From Branchinecta lynchi (taxonomy: Eukaryota > Arthropoda > Branchiopoda > Anostraca > Branchinectidae): a stretch of 64,000 nucleotides of DNA. The notes beneath the pieces are model-generated. The model had not been told where the DNA came from. It worked only from the letters and a program-made list of their open reading frames with translations, and made no database searches. Every line of letters starts with the position of its first letter. The first letter of the stretch is position 1. Location of the stretch: contig JAKZAP010000017.1 of NCBI GenBank assembly GCA_023053575.1, positions 9,245,501 through 9,309,500 of the forward strand. Reading direction: 5' to 3'. Made by a program: the position numbers and the translations under genes. Of this stretch, positions 22,601 through 33,426 are shown in pieces.

Positions 22601-24262
22601 GAAGTTGTCAACCCCTTGAAACTTTCAAACTGGTATATCTCATAAAGGAATTTTTTTTACCAAAAAATGGATGTCATATACTTTGATCAGCTCATTAGCG
22701 GCTATCGATTGCCGTCGAAGTTGAACTTTATCCTTTTCAATCGTAGATATCGTGACGGATGAAAACTTGGAACAATATCTTATATAATCTAGTTGATATT
22801 ATAAAGCTATCCGTAACTTTTCAGGATTAAAATACCATAGATGACACTATTAATTATTATGAAACTACCTCATTGCTTTACATTTTCGTTTGTATCCGTT
22901 TTGTAAACAGTTAATCCTCGGTTACATTGATAGACCATCGACACAAACTTTCTTACCGTCAGATTTATAGAAATCGAATACAATGTGCACCCATTTGCAG
23001 AAATTCCTAGCCCCTCGTGAACCGATTCCTACTTACCAAGTCCCTCTCCCGTGATATACATTAAGTTAACCGGAAACAAATAATGGGTACACCAGCTAGC
23101 AAAAGCTGCAAACCCATCATCGCAGAAGATGATTGTTGCATAACAGCCGATTATTACTTACAAGTCCCTTGCATATCTTACCATTGGGAACCAAATTGTT
23201 CTTACCATCGAATTCACCGGAAACAAATAACAGGTATACCAACTAGCAAAAGCTGCAAACCCCTCATTACCGAAGATGATTATGGGCTAACAGTCGACTG
23301 TTGCTTAAAAGTCCCCTATATGTATCATAACTGGTATCGCCTATTTTTGGTTTCAATGTACCTTACTATGAAGTTGTCAACCCCTTTGAAATTTTCAAAC
23401 TGGTGTATCTCATGAAGGAATTTTTGTACCAAAAAATGGATGACATATACTTTGATCAGCTCATCAATGGCTATCGATTGCCGTCGAAAAAAAAATTCTA
23501 CCTGTCTTAGTTCAAAAGTTGACTTTTTTGCCGTAGGCCAACTTTCTAACGTCACGACTTAGAAAGGAGCAAAGGATAAGCTCTAGTTTCTTTAGCAATG
23601 AGAGAACTTTTAAAGTTTAAGAGGCACGTCTGATACCGTTACTCTACCACAAACCAAAGTGCAAAAAAAAAAAATTATAAACTCAGCTGAAATCGTCGCA
23701 GACATGGACAGAAACAATAGATGGCAGCACTTTCGGACCCGTGGGAAAAAGCCACTTTTTTGTCTCTGTAGATTTTTCTATTTATCACTCAAAGAAGATA
23801 TGTTGGCTATGGGGCCGGGTAACTGCCGCATATATTTAACACTTATAGATTTTAGTCCATCTTCAATTTGAAACTGGTGCCTGCCTGCTAGTGTGCTAGA
23901 ACGGAGCTTTCCACTCGAAAGCAGAAACATCTTTTGATGAAACGAAAGGTTCGCTACACAACTTGAGATGGTCCTCTCTGACATAGGCTATACAACTCCA
24001 CTTCACTTCGCAAACCGTAGGCTCTGGCTCGATGACAAGCAAAAACCATCCTTATTGGCCCCAGGCAAGAGTTCTACGGAGCTTTCCAAAACGTAATGTC
24101 ATATTAATCAATCCGGCCTAAGGTCCACACTTTCCGTAAAAACCGCACAGGTTAGACCCTTCTCAGTTACCAGGAATAAAATGAAATCGGAGTCATAGGA
24201 AAAAAAAAAAAAAAAAAAAAAAACGAGGACAAAACCAAAGTGTTGCTCTCGCAACACAATTC
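19632..24262 (-). mobile_element. Family D element, copy 1 (Helitron/Helentron-like), minus strand
   Basis: The 3' end lies at the left. Read on the minus strand it ends with the 18-nt perfect palindrome ACGTTGCCCGGGCAACGT (19640-19657), then AGGT, then CTAG (19632-19635) followed by TT. A 29-nt segment at 19698-19726 has its exact reverse complement at 24229-24257; it contains the hairpin AAAGTGTTGC gaga GCAACACTTT, so the two ends carry subterminal inverted repeats. The interior has repeated units of about 750-830 bp (CCGTAACTTTTCAGGATTAA near 19870, 22050 and 22806). A family B copy is nested at about 20600-21944. No Rep/helicase coding was seen. The frames that read GTPTSKSCKPL are not conserved between copies. 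Confidence 0.8.
20596..21944 (+). mobile_element. Family B element, copy 2, inserted in family D
   Basis: Begins CAAGAGCTACGAGCTCATAT with the terminal repeat TATGGCACTTG at 20610, and ends at a hairpin at 21909-21939 (TATGGCACTTGGCC...GGGCAAGTGCCATA) followed by AAAAAGGG. The core has four units of about 280 bp; ACAGTGCCCGAAT recurs at 20901, 21181 and 21460. The array ends in a GACAGACCGACAGACC run. Family D flanks, ATATCGGAA on the left and GGGACTAAATTGAC on the right, are nearly contiguous in the uninterrupted D copy at 39.9 kb, which marks both boundaries. Confidence 0.85.
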
Positions 24263-25065
24263 CACTCCGGCAATGGCAGTCAAGACACGACTCGGCTTTC
24301 TAATCATCCAAAGTTTGAAGAAAGGATGTGGTGGAAAATACTGGAAAACCATTCGAAATCAATGATTACTGTGAAAATTAATTTTCTTGTGAACACTGAT
24401 TATCTTAGATTATCTTCTCTTTCTTCACCAGCAAAATTTTTTCGGAAAAAGAGAAACTGAATCAACCCTTCCTGACACTCCGACCGGCTCATAAATTATT
24501 CAGTAGATCACTACCCTTACTTTACACATCATTTCTTCTTGAATATATGGCTGGTAGTTAGACAGAAATGAGATAACGAAGCCAAAACAAAAGAAATGGG
24601 TAAAGCACAAAATTTAGCTGTTATTTATTGGTGATGTTTATTCATGCATTTCGAACAGATGTCAAATTAAAACTTTTGCTAGTACCCGTGCTCTTTTTAG
24701 TACTGCTCCGCCTGCATCATGCCCCATTGTGCCTTGTTTAAGCCGACCCCCAGCCTCGCACCGCACACCCGGTAGGGGGAACTGAAAAGGAGATCGGTAC
24801 TCCCGCTTCCAAATCTTTTGGTTTTAACTGAAAACCAAGCTTATTGTTATATCTTGGAGTTGAATACATTTGAATATTCTGCTAAATATTTGTTTTTCTT
24901 TTTCACATTGGGCTCTAGTATTTACGTACCAGAATATGCCTTGCTGGCCCGATAGAACAGAGTTCAATTCGAAGCGGAGAATTTGAATTTCAACAAAAGC
25001 GAATGGCTAAAGAAGCTCGAATTTTCAATTCACGATTGTAAGGTAACTTTAAGAAAGCCCGCCTA
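24263..25065. other. Unrecognised stretch
   Basis: No family assigned. At 24680-24704, on the minus strand, AGTACTAAAAAGAGCACGGG is an instance of the dispersed AAAAAGAGG motif described at 41.7 kb. Confidence 0.4.
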
Positions 25066-25069
25066 TTCT

Positions 25070-25335
25070 GATTCAAAACAGATTGATTTTTCGACAATTA
25101 ATTACCGATGTAGTTGCTAAATATTTCAAGGACAGAATTGCATGCAAAAGAGGTATCACAAATTCGAAAAAAAGAGTTAATTCGACACAATTTGACTTAT
25201 GAATAGCGGAACAACGAAGTAACGCATTTTCCTCGGGAACTGAGCGAAGTGATTTGTAGTTCGCTTTCTTTACTGGTTTGCATGCAAAAGTTCGCTTATT
25301 TGCGTGCTTTGCTATAATGGACACAACAGCCCTTG
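25070..25335 (-). mobile_element. Family G copy 2 (5' part)
   Basis: On the minus strand GAGGAAAATGCGTTACTTCG, then CCGCTATTCATAAG and GAATTTGTGATACCTCTTTT, line up with AAAATGCGTTACTTCGCTGC and AGATTTGTGGTACCTCTATG at 29.4 kb. Only about 200 bp matches, with low identity toward the far end. Confidence 0.5.
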
Positions 25336-25475
25336 GCAACGTTTTCAACCACTCAGGCTATGGCTAAGTGGAGATTCAAAGCAGAAAAACCTTCAATAGG
25401 ACATTCCTGTGGGATAGACTAAAAAGAGGCACGACACGACACAGTTTGTCGCAGGAGGCACGAGTAATAAAAAGA

Positions 25476-26015
25476 TATAGTAAGTAAGTAATTTATTTAT
25501 GACCCGCCATTTCGAAAAGGCGGAGTAAATGAAGAAAATAAAGAAAATAAACAAAACACATAAACACACAGAAAAAGACACTTAATTTTCAATCTTCGGT
25601 CAGGAAGCAGTGGACGACGTCGTGCGCTGGTTGGACCCTGTTGTCCATGATAATTTGAAAGCGATGAGGAAACATCCAAAAGGGTAACATTTGCATCTTG
25701 AATTTCTCCGTCAATGTCTGGTTATGACATAATTTCGACTTATATTTAAAATAACATGATCTCATCTTTTTAATCTCCTTCTTTCGCAGAACATGAGTGA
25801 CGCCAGAACGAAATAGTATAGAAGGAGCGCAGAAGGTGCTCTACGGATTGATTTATAAACTTCTTCAAGAACCAAAGAGCAAAATTTTGACAATGAAGAT
25901 TTGAACGTTATGCCGAGCCACCCTAGAGAGTCTGTTGATTTGACGATGAACGATCCAAGAGATACCAGCAAGTATTAGCAGTAAATAAGTACGTGAGAGT
26001 TCATAACTCCAGAAC
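25476..26015 (-). mobile_element. Family E retroposon-like copy 1, (TTAC)n tail
   Basis: Minus-strand copy of a family also present at 28.05 kb (+) and 46.45 kb (-). In 5' to 3' order: TATACTATTTCGTTCTGG, CGAAAGAAGGAGATTAAAA, GATGTTTCCTCATCGCTTTC, AACCAGCGCACGACGTCGTC, then CGGGTCATAAATAAATTACT and a TTAC run. The reading LDVSSSL recurs in the copies, but stops and frame changes block a firm protein call. The tail form fits a LINE or SINE 3' end. Confidence 0.6.
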
Positions 26016-26092
26016 ATAAAAGAAGACACGTCAGAACATTGTTCCTGCCTCTCACTCTGAAGCCTGAAAGGGCCCTTTTAGTTTTCGTGCCT

Positions 26093-27442
26093 CTTTTTAT
26101 GGCACTTACCTTCTGGCCAAGTGCCATATACCGATCACTTTTTCCGTCGGTCTGTCGGTCAGTCCGGTGTTTGCAAGTTAGGGTACTTCCAGATGTGCTA
26201 GGACGATGAAACTTGGCAGGCATATTAGGGACCCGATCAAACTAACTTGGAAATAGTCACTTGTCCGATCCGACCACCGTGGAGGGAGGGAGGGCAGCCG
26301 GAATCCGGAAGTTAGTCACATATATAACTTTCGAACGGGTGATCGGACATTAATGAAACTTGATATTTGGAAAGACGTTATGTCTCAGATGTTCCATTTC
26401 AAGTCCGGACCGAACCTGATGAATTTGGGGGGGGGGGGGGTCGGAGGGGGGGAACCAGAAATCATGTGACACGTTTAGAGTGGAGCGATCGGGATGAAAC
26501 TTGGTGGGAGGAACAAGCACAAGACCTAGGTACATCATTGACAGAACCGGATCGGATTCGTGCACAGTGGGGTGCAGGGAGGTTCCGGGATTCCGGTGAT
26601 ACGGAGTTAAGTTAATTCCAGGTGGGCTAGGACAATGAAAGTTGGCAGGCAAGTCGGGGATCCGACCACATCAACCTGGAAATAGTCAACTTTCCGATCT
26701 GACCACCGCGGGGGGAGCGGAGGGAGGGGAATCCGAATCTTGATGAGTGTACAAATTTGGAACGGGTGATCGGATCTTAACGAAGCTTGATATTTGGAAA
26801 AACCTCGTGTCTCCGAGAGACCCATTTAGAGTCCGGACCGGATCCGATGAATGTGGGGGGAGAGTCGGAGGGGGGAATCGGAAATCTTGTGACATGCTCA
26901 GAGTCGAGCGATTGGGATGAAACTTGGTGGGAAGGAGGACATGCACAAGAACTGGATGCATCAGTGATAGAACCGGATCAGATTTGGGCACTGTGGGGGG
27001 AGTTACAGGTGGTGAGTCCGGAATTCCGGTTATCGCAAGTTAAGGTATTTCCAGATATGCCAGGACGATGAAACTTGGCTTGAACACTACAGACTTGACA
27101 TGACTGGCCTAGAAATAGTCAGTTCCCTGACCCAACCATCGTGGGGAAGTGGAGCGAGAGGGAATCTGGACTCTTGAGGTATGTATACCTTTTGAACGAG
27201 TGGTCGGATCTTAACAAAACTTGATATTTGGAAAGACATCGTGTCTCGGATGTCCCATTTTAAGTCCGGACTGGATACGATGAATGTGGGGGGTGACACG
27301 GTTAGAGTGGAGCGAGTGGGAGGAAACTTCGTAGGAAGAACAAGGACAAGAGCTACATACATCCGATCAGAACAAACCCACGAATTCCTACTTTCATCCT
27401 CCGACCCAGTCTTGCAAGTGCCATATTAGCTTCCAGCTCTTG
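26093..27442 (-). mobile_element. Family B element, copy 3, minus strand
   Basis: Read on the minus strand it starts with CAAGAGCTGGAAGCTAATAT (to 27442) and TATGGCACTTGC (27414-27425). It ends with the hairpin at 26098-26128 (TATGGCACTTGGCC...GGTAAGTGCCATA) and AAAAAG. The core units are about 430 bp long, and GATCGGA(C/T)(A/C)TTAA followed by AAACTTGATATTTGGAAA recurs near 26340, 26770 and 27200. A CGACAGACCGACGG run sits before the 3' hairpin. Long open frames on both strands arise from the G/C-rich units. Confidence 0.85.
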
Positions 27443-28044
27443 TTAGTACTAGTGCCTCAAACACTATGTCGTGCCGTGCCGTGCCTCTTTTTAATGGATC
27501 CCCATTCCTGTTGCTAACTGGTGCAGGCAACTTTGATTCTTTATTTTCAACTTCACTATCGATCAACTCTCAAAGCTGTGTGACAAGCCATACTCTCCGC
27601 TTGAAAATCCCTCATTTCCAGTAAACGAAAACATGTGAAATCACAACTTCACTTTCATTCCAAGTCTCTAAGAATAATAGCAAAGAAAAGACGAAGGTTT
27701 CTAAGCGTCCGAGAGATTGACAAGAATCTGAAAATCTTCCAGCGTGAGAGAAGGAATGGCCAGAGACAAGAAATGCCCTAAAAGAGGAAGAGGAAAGTGT
27801 AAAACCGTGCCAATATCTATTTCCAAAACTAATCGAATAATGCGAAAGTTCGCAATGATCTATCACAACCAACAACCACGGAAATAAATATTTCCGGAAA
27901 TAAATATTTTATCCTCTTCAGAACGATCTCATCCAATCAAACCACAGTGGTTATCGCTGATTCCCGCCGACTTCCACAGAGCGGGAGTGTTCTATGACAT
28001 CCAGGAGGAGAAATATAAACCCAGAAGGAATCCATTAAAAAAAA
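27443..28044. other. Unrecognised stretch
   Basis: Begins with CACTAGTACTAACAAGAG and the CGTGCCGTGCCGTGCC run, then an instance of the CTCTTTTTA motif at 27485-27493. Nothing else recognised. Confidence 0.4.
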
Positions 28045-28458
28045 TTGTACAGCACCTTCTGCGCTCCTTCTATACTATTTCGTTCTGGCGTCACTCAGGT
28101 TCTGCGAAAGAAGGAGATTAAAAAGATGAGATCATGTTATTTTAAATATAAAAAGCACCTGCTCCACTTGTCGAAATTATGTCATAACCATATATAGACG
28201 GAGAAATTCAAAATTCAAGATGAAAGTGTTACCCTTTTGGATGTTTCCTCATCGCTTTCGAAAATCATGGACAACATGGCCCAACCAGCGCACGACGTCG
28301 TCCACTGCTTCCTAACCGAAGATTGCAAATTAAGTGTCTTTTTCTGTGTGTTTATGTGTTTTGTTTATTATCTTTATTTTCTTCATTTACTCAGCCTGTT
28401 CAAAATAGCGGGTCATAAATAAATTACTTACTTACTTATTACCTACTTACTACTCTCT
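28045..28458 (+). mobile_element. Family E retroposon-like copy 2
   Basis: Plus-strand copy of family E. CTTCTGCGCTCCTTCTATAC at the start matches 25.83 kb inverted. The end reads GCGGGTCATAAATAAATTAC followed by TTACTTACTTATTACC. The frame at 28237-28422 reads MDVSSSLSKIMDNMAQPAHD, then VVHCFLTED. Together with copy 1 it frames family B copy 3 as an inverted pair. Confidence 0.65.
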
Positions 28459-28984
28459 CGAAACCCTTGTTACTGGAGTCAACTGTTTTCAGGCGACGTT
28501 TGGCCAGAAAGATTATGAGGAGCCCGTTATTAATAGTGAGCCAAACGATCAGGATTTCCCGGTCGGATTCTCTGCACTTTCATCAACAAGTTGAAAAAAT
28601 TTCAACTTTTCCATATGGAAGTGATGATGGTTCCAAAAATTCGGGCAGGAATTCCAGACCGGGAGCACCCAACCCTGATCGTGTTTTCAAGGCATAACCC
28701 GTTATCATAATCCATTCATCCTTCTCCGTGAAGAGAAGAAATAATTTCCTCCCTCCTTGTTGCTAAGAACCAAGCCTTCCTAAGTTTATAGGGGATAGCA
28801 TAATACTTACGAAACCGCTTAAAGATGAACTTGAAGTCGGTTCCGGAGACAAACAAAAATTCCAATAAGAACGACTTGCTCTACCCCGATCAAAAATGTG
28901 TAGCCTATGTAGTTGTATGGTACAACTTCGTCCGTCAAGTTGAATATCATACGAAATATTTTCATTTAACTATGCTTCAGATTC
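28459..28984. other. Unrecognised stretch
   Basis: No motif or repeat terminus identified. The longest frames (76-83 codons) have no recognisable domain. Confidence 0.4.
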
Positions 28985-29175
28985 GGACAATCTTAAAGTG
29001 CACCTCACACTATTCACTGTTTATGTTCCAATATATAAAACTAGTTAAATACTGTAGAACTAGGCTCTGCTTTTAACAAATCATACACGGCTTTGGCTGT
29101 TATAAGCCTTTTTTCAGGCCCACTGAATTCTAGCAAGAACAAACCAGAATTTAGATAACCGATTTTACGCGGATA
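28985..29175 (+). repeat. Family H direct repeat, copy 1
   Basis: Shares order and sequence with 32225-32410: TCTTAAAGTGCACCTCACAC against TCTTAAAGCACACCTTGCAC, GGCTCTGCTTTTAACA, ACGGCTTTGGCTGTTATAAG and CCGATTTTACGC. Function unknown. Confidence 0.75.
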
Positions 29176-29360
29176 ATCGTCGGAAACGGGATACGTTTGG
29201 AAAATACTGAAACACGGTGTGTGAAAACCAATGTGGTGTTCTTAGCCGGTTAGAATGTAACACATGACAGTCGGGTCTCCAGGATTAAGAATTAATAGAT
29301 GCAATTACTGAACTAAGTTGCATTTAAAGCTTAAAGAAAAGGACTGTGATAATATAATAT

Positions 29361-29790
29361 ATGTTACCCATCACTTATCCACTTAAAGAGGCTCGAGACC
29401 CGATAAAAAATGCGTTACTTCGCTGCTCCACTATCCACGAATACAATTTCCATGTGGTGGAAATTCCCTGTCAGATTTGTGGTACCTCTATGCATTTGTA
29501 CCTGTGTTGTCTGCTTGACGAAAGCGATTTACGGAAAACAAGTGTTGGCACGGTGAGTTACCTTCCCCGAGCTGTTCACTGGCCACTGAAAAGGCGTGTT
29601 TGTATTGAGATTCAAATGTTTTACGCCATAGTGAAATTGTGCGTAGTGAGGATTGCTGTAGATATTCTGAAAGTCATACTAGAGCAAATAGTGAAAAACA
29701 AAACTGAACACAAGCCAAATAAAGTAGTTATTCAGTCAAATGATAGAAATATAATTTGTTTTTTCAGTTAAAGTTTCAGCAGTGGCACTG
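29361..29790 (+). pseudogene. Family G copy 3 with a 136-codon open frame
   Basis: The frame 29361-29771 is open for 136 codons and includes EIPCQICGTSMHLYLCC, SYLPRAVHWPLKRR, RVCIEIQMFYAIVK and ILEQIVKNKTEH. The minus-strand copy at 12.5-12.9 kb gives matching residues over about 90 codons (CRICGT, LPRADHWP, LLEQIVENQT), with several changes at synonymous or conservative positions. That suggests the family once coded. There is no intact start context, and I recognise no fold. It could be a transposon gene fragment or an exon of an amplified gene. Confidence 0.5.
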
Positions 29791-31110
29791 GCATAGACAG
29801 TGCTGCACAGGCTTACAAGTTCATACAAATAATGTTCACAATTTTTCACCGGGACGCTCCATGTGTTCCAGCAACTTGCAACGGTCCAAGATATGCAGGA
29901 AGTAAGTATCCTATGTTTCTTAATAGTCTTAATTTCTAAAGATGCTCGAATCTTAAAAAAATCTGGAGCAGGACGCCATTCCCACCGCTTTTAGACGAAA
30001 AGTATGGCATTTTGTACAGCTGCCTTGTCATCAAATGCCCTAGTTGGGTACATTAAAAAGGACACTAAACGGACATTAAGAACTGATCGTCGTAAAAGAA
30101 CGAATCAGTAATGGGCATGGGAAAAGCGCATGGCAATATCACACGACTTTGGAACTTCCGTGAGAAAATAGATTATGCTGTTACGAAATCAGCATGGCAT
30201 GTCGTTTAAAGCACAACTACTACTGGAAATGATCTTTTCACTACGAAATGGATCCGAAAAAGTTTTTCGAAATTACCATTGCTTTCCAACTGCAATTAGC
30301 GATTTCCTTGTTGCGATTGGCGACTCTAGCCATCCTTGCTACTTTCCGACGCGGCGGCTGGGCGCATTTGAAAAACGCCGTGGTTAAAATTGAGGAAACT
30401 ACGCAAAAGCGGAAGGTTCTCATATCCTTTTGTGTGAAAGAGTTGTCAGCGGACGTTGAAGATCACGGCAAACTTTGCGCTGTGCGGCAACGCGGCATGG
30501 ACGAAAAAGCGCTACAAATTCCTAGGCACAAAACGAAACAATGAAGAAAGGTGAGGATATTAGAAGCCTATAATTCCACAAGGGAGCAGCTGGTATATTA
30601 TAAATTGCAGAATAAGCAAGAGGGGTCCTTTAAGCTAAGAAAGCCATACATCTAGGGGCAAAAGACTTATATCGATCCAGCGGCAAAACATATAAGGACC
30701 CTCCAGATTAGGAGACAAGAACAGTTCCTGAAGATCAGAACAAGATATGACACGTCTGAAAGCTCCAAAATCATGGGTGCAGTTCGCACTTAGTCGAACG
30801 CACGACAAGGAGGTAGTGGGACATAGTTTTCGGAGACGAATCAAACAAAACTTAGAATACAAGAATTACCCTCCTCACTTTATAAATAAGCCAACTTAAT
30901 TGATTTCTTCCCTAACAAATGCTAAAGAAAACTGTCCAACTAATAATAGGCAGTTCGTTACAAAAAGCTATTCCGATATCGAGGTTGATTTCGAAAAAAT
31001 AAAACCGACACGGCCATTTAAATGACCAAGCCGACTTTTCATATAACCGTCAAGCTTGTTATTCCAATATCAACCGAGATAGAGGCAGGCTATGTTAATT
31101 TTTATAACTT
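29791..31110. other. Unrecognised stretch with a 98-codon frame
   Basis: At 30248-30544 (+) a frame begins MDPKKFFEITIAFQLQLAI and continues with a basic, helix-friendly second half. It overlaps another open frame and matches nothing I know, so coding is possible but unproven. The rest shows no gene or repeat end. Confidence 0.35.
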
Positions 31111-31730
31111 TCTGGGATCCCAAAATGTAAGTGGAGAGATACCTATGACATCGTAAAAGTTGCCCTCCTGTCCGTCCGTGTGTCCGTCTGTTAGCATGAT
31201 AATTCTTGAAGGGAATGAGAAATCTTGATGATACTTAGTGTGAAGACTCTTTGAGTCAAGGGTAAGGTCAAGTTCGTAGATGGGCTCTGTAGCCCATGTT
31301 TTATTTGTAGTTGATTAGAGATTCGATATAGGGGTAAGAAAAGATGCTGAATCCGTGTATGACAATCATTTTTTACCCAGACATATAGTTCGACCGGAAT
31401 CCGGCTGGAGTCGGAAAGTTTGTTATAAGTTAAATTTTTATTTGAAGTTGATTAGATGTTCATTATTGGGGAAAGAAGATACCATGAGTTCGTTTTTTAG
31501 CTTTATTTTTTCGCCGGACAAGTAGTTTGGGTAAACACACATACTGAATCCATATCTGAACTTGGTTTTCTGAGATGATTAGCTACTTGGCCTTAAACTG
31601 TTTCTTAATTTTGATAGTAAAAATGTTCAAGGAGTCTGGCGAAGACTGGATCTGGCGAAGACAAGACCCAGTTGGCTGGATCAGATATTGAATTTTAGGG
31701 ATCCCATCGAAAACTTTGGTCTCGTTTTTT
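31111..31730 (+). mobile_element. Family A element, copy 2 (short)
   Basis: Begins GGGATCCCAAAATGTAAGTG at 31114 and ends with GGGATCCCATCGAAAACTTT and GGTCTCG near 31729. Only about two core units remain. The CCGT run is TCCGTCCGTGTGTCCGTCTG. Confidence 0.8.
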
Positions 31731-31784
31731 GGAGGTCATGTTCTACTTCTCAGTAGTTGAGAAAAAGTGCTTGATGAACTTCTG

Positions 31785-31850
31785 CGGAGGCTGATACGGC
31801 TTCGTATCAATCTCTCTGGAGGCTGATACGATATCGTATCAACCTCTACA
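31785..31850. repeat. Twin palindromes GATACGnnnnCGTATC
   Basis: GGAGGCTGATACGGCTTCGT is followed 30 bp later by GGAGGCTGATACGATATCGT. The two units form GATACGGCTTCGTATC and the perfect palindrome GATACGATATCGTATC. Confidence 0.85.
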
Positions 31851-32224
31851 AAACTCATTGTCATGATATAACTACCTTTGGGACATAGGAAGATATACAC
31901 TATATACCTATTCGAGAAAAATTATTAATGTTTAATCTGTTTCTAGTCTTTTAATTAACTTATTTAGTTGATCTGAAGAAACATAGAAAATATCCTGACG
32001 TTACTACAAAAATGAATCAATGTTATGCACTTTAATGAAAACCTCTTCAACAAAAAGTTCATAAACCTTGAAGTTCGCCCTCTGACAGGTGCTAGCTTGT
32101 TTTACTATTTTGTCCTTGCCTTCGTCTTGACCTTGTGCTCTTGCCTGTCGCGTAAACAATCTATGATCAAAAGTATATGCGTTTCTTTGCACCCACTACT
32201 TTAAAACCCAGTTACTGCTACGAG
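31851..32224. other. Unrecognised stretch
   Basis: No motif, family or terminus recognised. Confidence 0.4.
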
Positions 32225-32410
32225 GTGTTCTTAAAGCACACCTTGCACTATTTACTGTTTACGTTCAAATATTCAGAACTATCTGAATACTGTAAAGATG
32301 GGTTCTGCTTTTAACACATTATCCACGGTCTTGGCTGTTTTAAGCCTTTTCCCAGGCCCATAGATTTTTAGGAAAATGTCGACAAATTTCCGATTACCGG
32401 TTTTACACAT
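32225..32410 (+). repeat. Family H direct repeat, copy 2
   Basis: Second copy of the 28985-29175 block in the same orientation, about 3.24 kb downstream, with many substitutions and small indels. Confidence 0.75.
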
Positions 32411-32670
32411 CAGTTGCATGAGAAGCGAACACTCGTCGCGTAAGCGGCGTAATGTGCATGGAAACTAGTGAATCGTGGCAAGTGCAAAGATACCATGTAC
32501 ATCTCGTCATCCTGATCATCGAAGTACATGATGTTTTTCATAAATTTTTAAGGCCCAGGTAGAAATTATGTCTAAATTTTTTATGTTTACACTGTTATTT
32601 ATCTTGTGCTCTTTTTCGTTATTCTCTTTACTCCACTACCACCTTGTGTATTTGGCGGGATACAAATAAA

Positions 32671-32863
32671 ATATATATATATATATATATTAGTGAGGGA
32701 TTGTTATTGGACAAAGTCCAGGACAGTCCACAAAGTCCAGGACAACCTGGACGCCCAGGTTCTCGGGTGACTGGTTTATCTGAAGATGTATTGTTTAGTT
32801 CCTATGTTTTTTTGTTACAAGTTGTTTAATATTATTTTGTGTAAATAAAGAATAACCTAACCT

Positions 32864-32891
<28 letters not shown>
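32671..32891 (+). mobile_element. Poly(A)-tailed retroposon 3' end
   Basis: A (TA)11 run is followed by a segment with a doubled CAAAGTCCAGGACA, the polyadenylation-like signal AATAAA near 32843, AACCTAACCT, and 28 uninterrupted A (32864-32891). ATATA lies on both sides and may be a target duplication. The intact tail argues for a young insertion. The source transcript (LINE or gene) is not identifiable from about 170 bp. Confidence 0.65.
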
Positions 32892-32896
<5 letters not shown>

Positions 32897-32903
32897 CACA
32901 CTA

Positions 32904-33287
32904 CACTGCCAGAAGTTTCATAACAGATTGCGCATAACACTTTCAAGAATAACACCTTTTCACTTAGAAATAAAGTGTTATGACCAATTAAGTTTATACT
33001 CTTTCGTGCCTAGGTCTCCAACAACACCTTCAATAGGTAAAAATACTACACTGTCAGAAGTTACAAAACGACAACAGAAGGACGCGCGGTTTCGACAGAT
33101 AACACTTTGGGATGTTATCTGTTATGTTTCTTTCGTTCCTGTTAGTATTTTTACCAATTGAAGGTGTTGTTGGAGATCTAGGCACGAAATAGTGTAAACC
33201 TAATTGGTCATAACACTTTATTTCTAAGTGAAAAGGTGTTATTCTTGAAAGTGTTATACGATATTTGTTATGAAACTTCTGACAGTG
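32904..33287. mobile_element. Palindromic TA-flanked MITE
   Basis: Termini CACTGCCAGAAGTTTCATAA and TTATGAAACTTCTGACAGTG form inverted repeats within arms of about 130 bp (32904-33033 and 33158-33287). TA lies directly outside on both sides, as for Tc1/mariner-type insertions. The arms share AGAATAACACCTTTTCACTT and CTCCAACAACACCTTCAAT. The middle contains a second inner CACTGTCAGAAG terminus at about 33046, so one element may have landed in another. Confidence 0.85.
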
Positions 33288-33426
33288 TATTGAATGCTGT
33301 TACAAAAGTAGGTTGCACTGTCATTACATGTACGGCAGGTCCTTCACAGATCGAAAGTTTTGCGGTGGTCGACTCGCAACACATCATCTATTGCATTAAA
33401 AACTGCCCTACACTGCGATTGTGACT

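Noticed and set aside
22235..23415. Recurrent peptide GTPTSKSCKPLIAED in family D units
   Set aside because: The frame is broken differently in other D copies (for example 58.1-58.3 kb), so the repetition reflects DNA units and not a conserved protein.
20596..27442. CRISPR array suggested by regular repeats in families A and B
   Set aside because: Units are 137-430 bp and directly adjacent without unique spacers, in a eukaryotic repeat context.
30248..30544. 98-codon frame as a host gene
   Set aside because: No similarity that I recognise, no splice or polyadenylation context, and it overlaps another open frame. Kept only as a note on the stretch.
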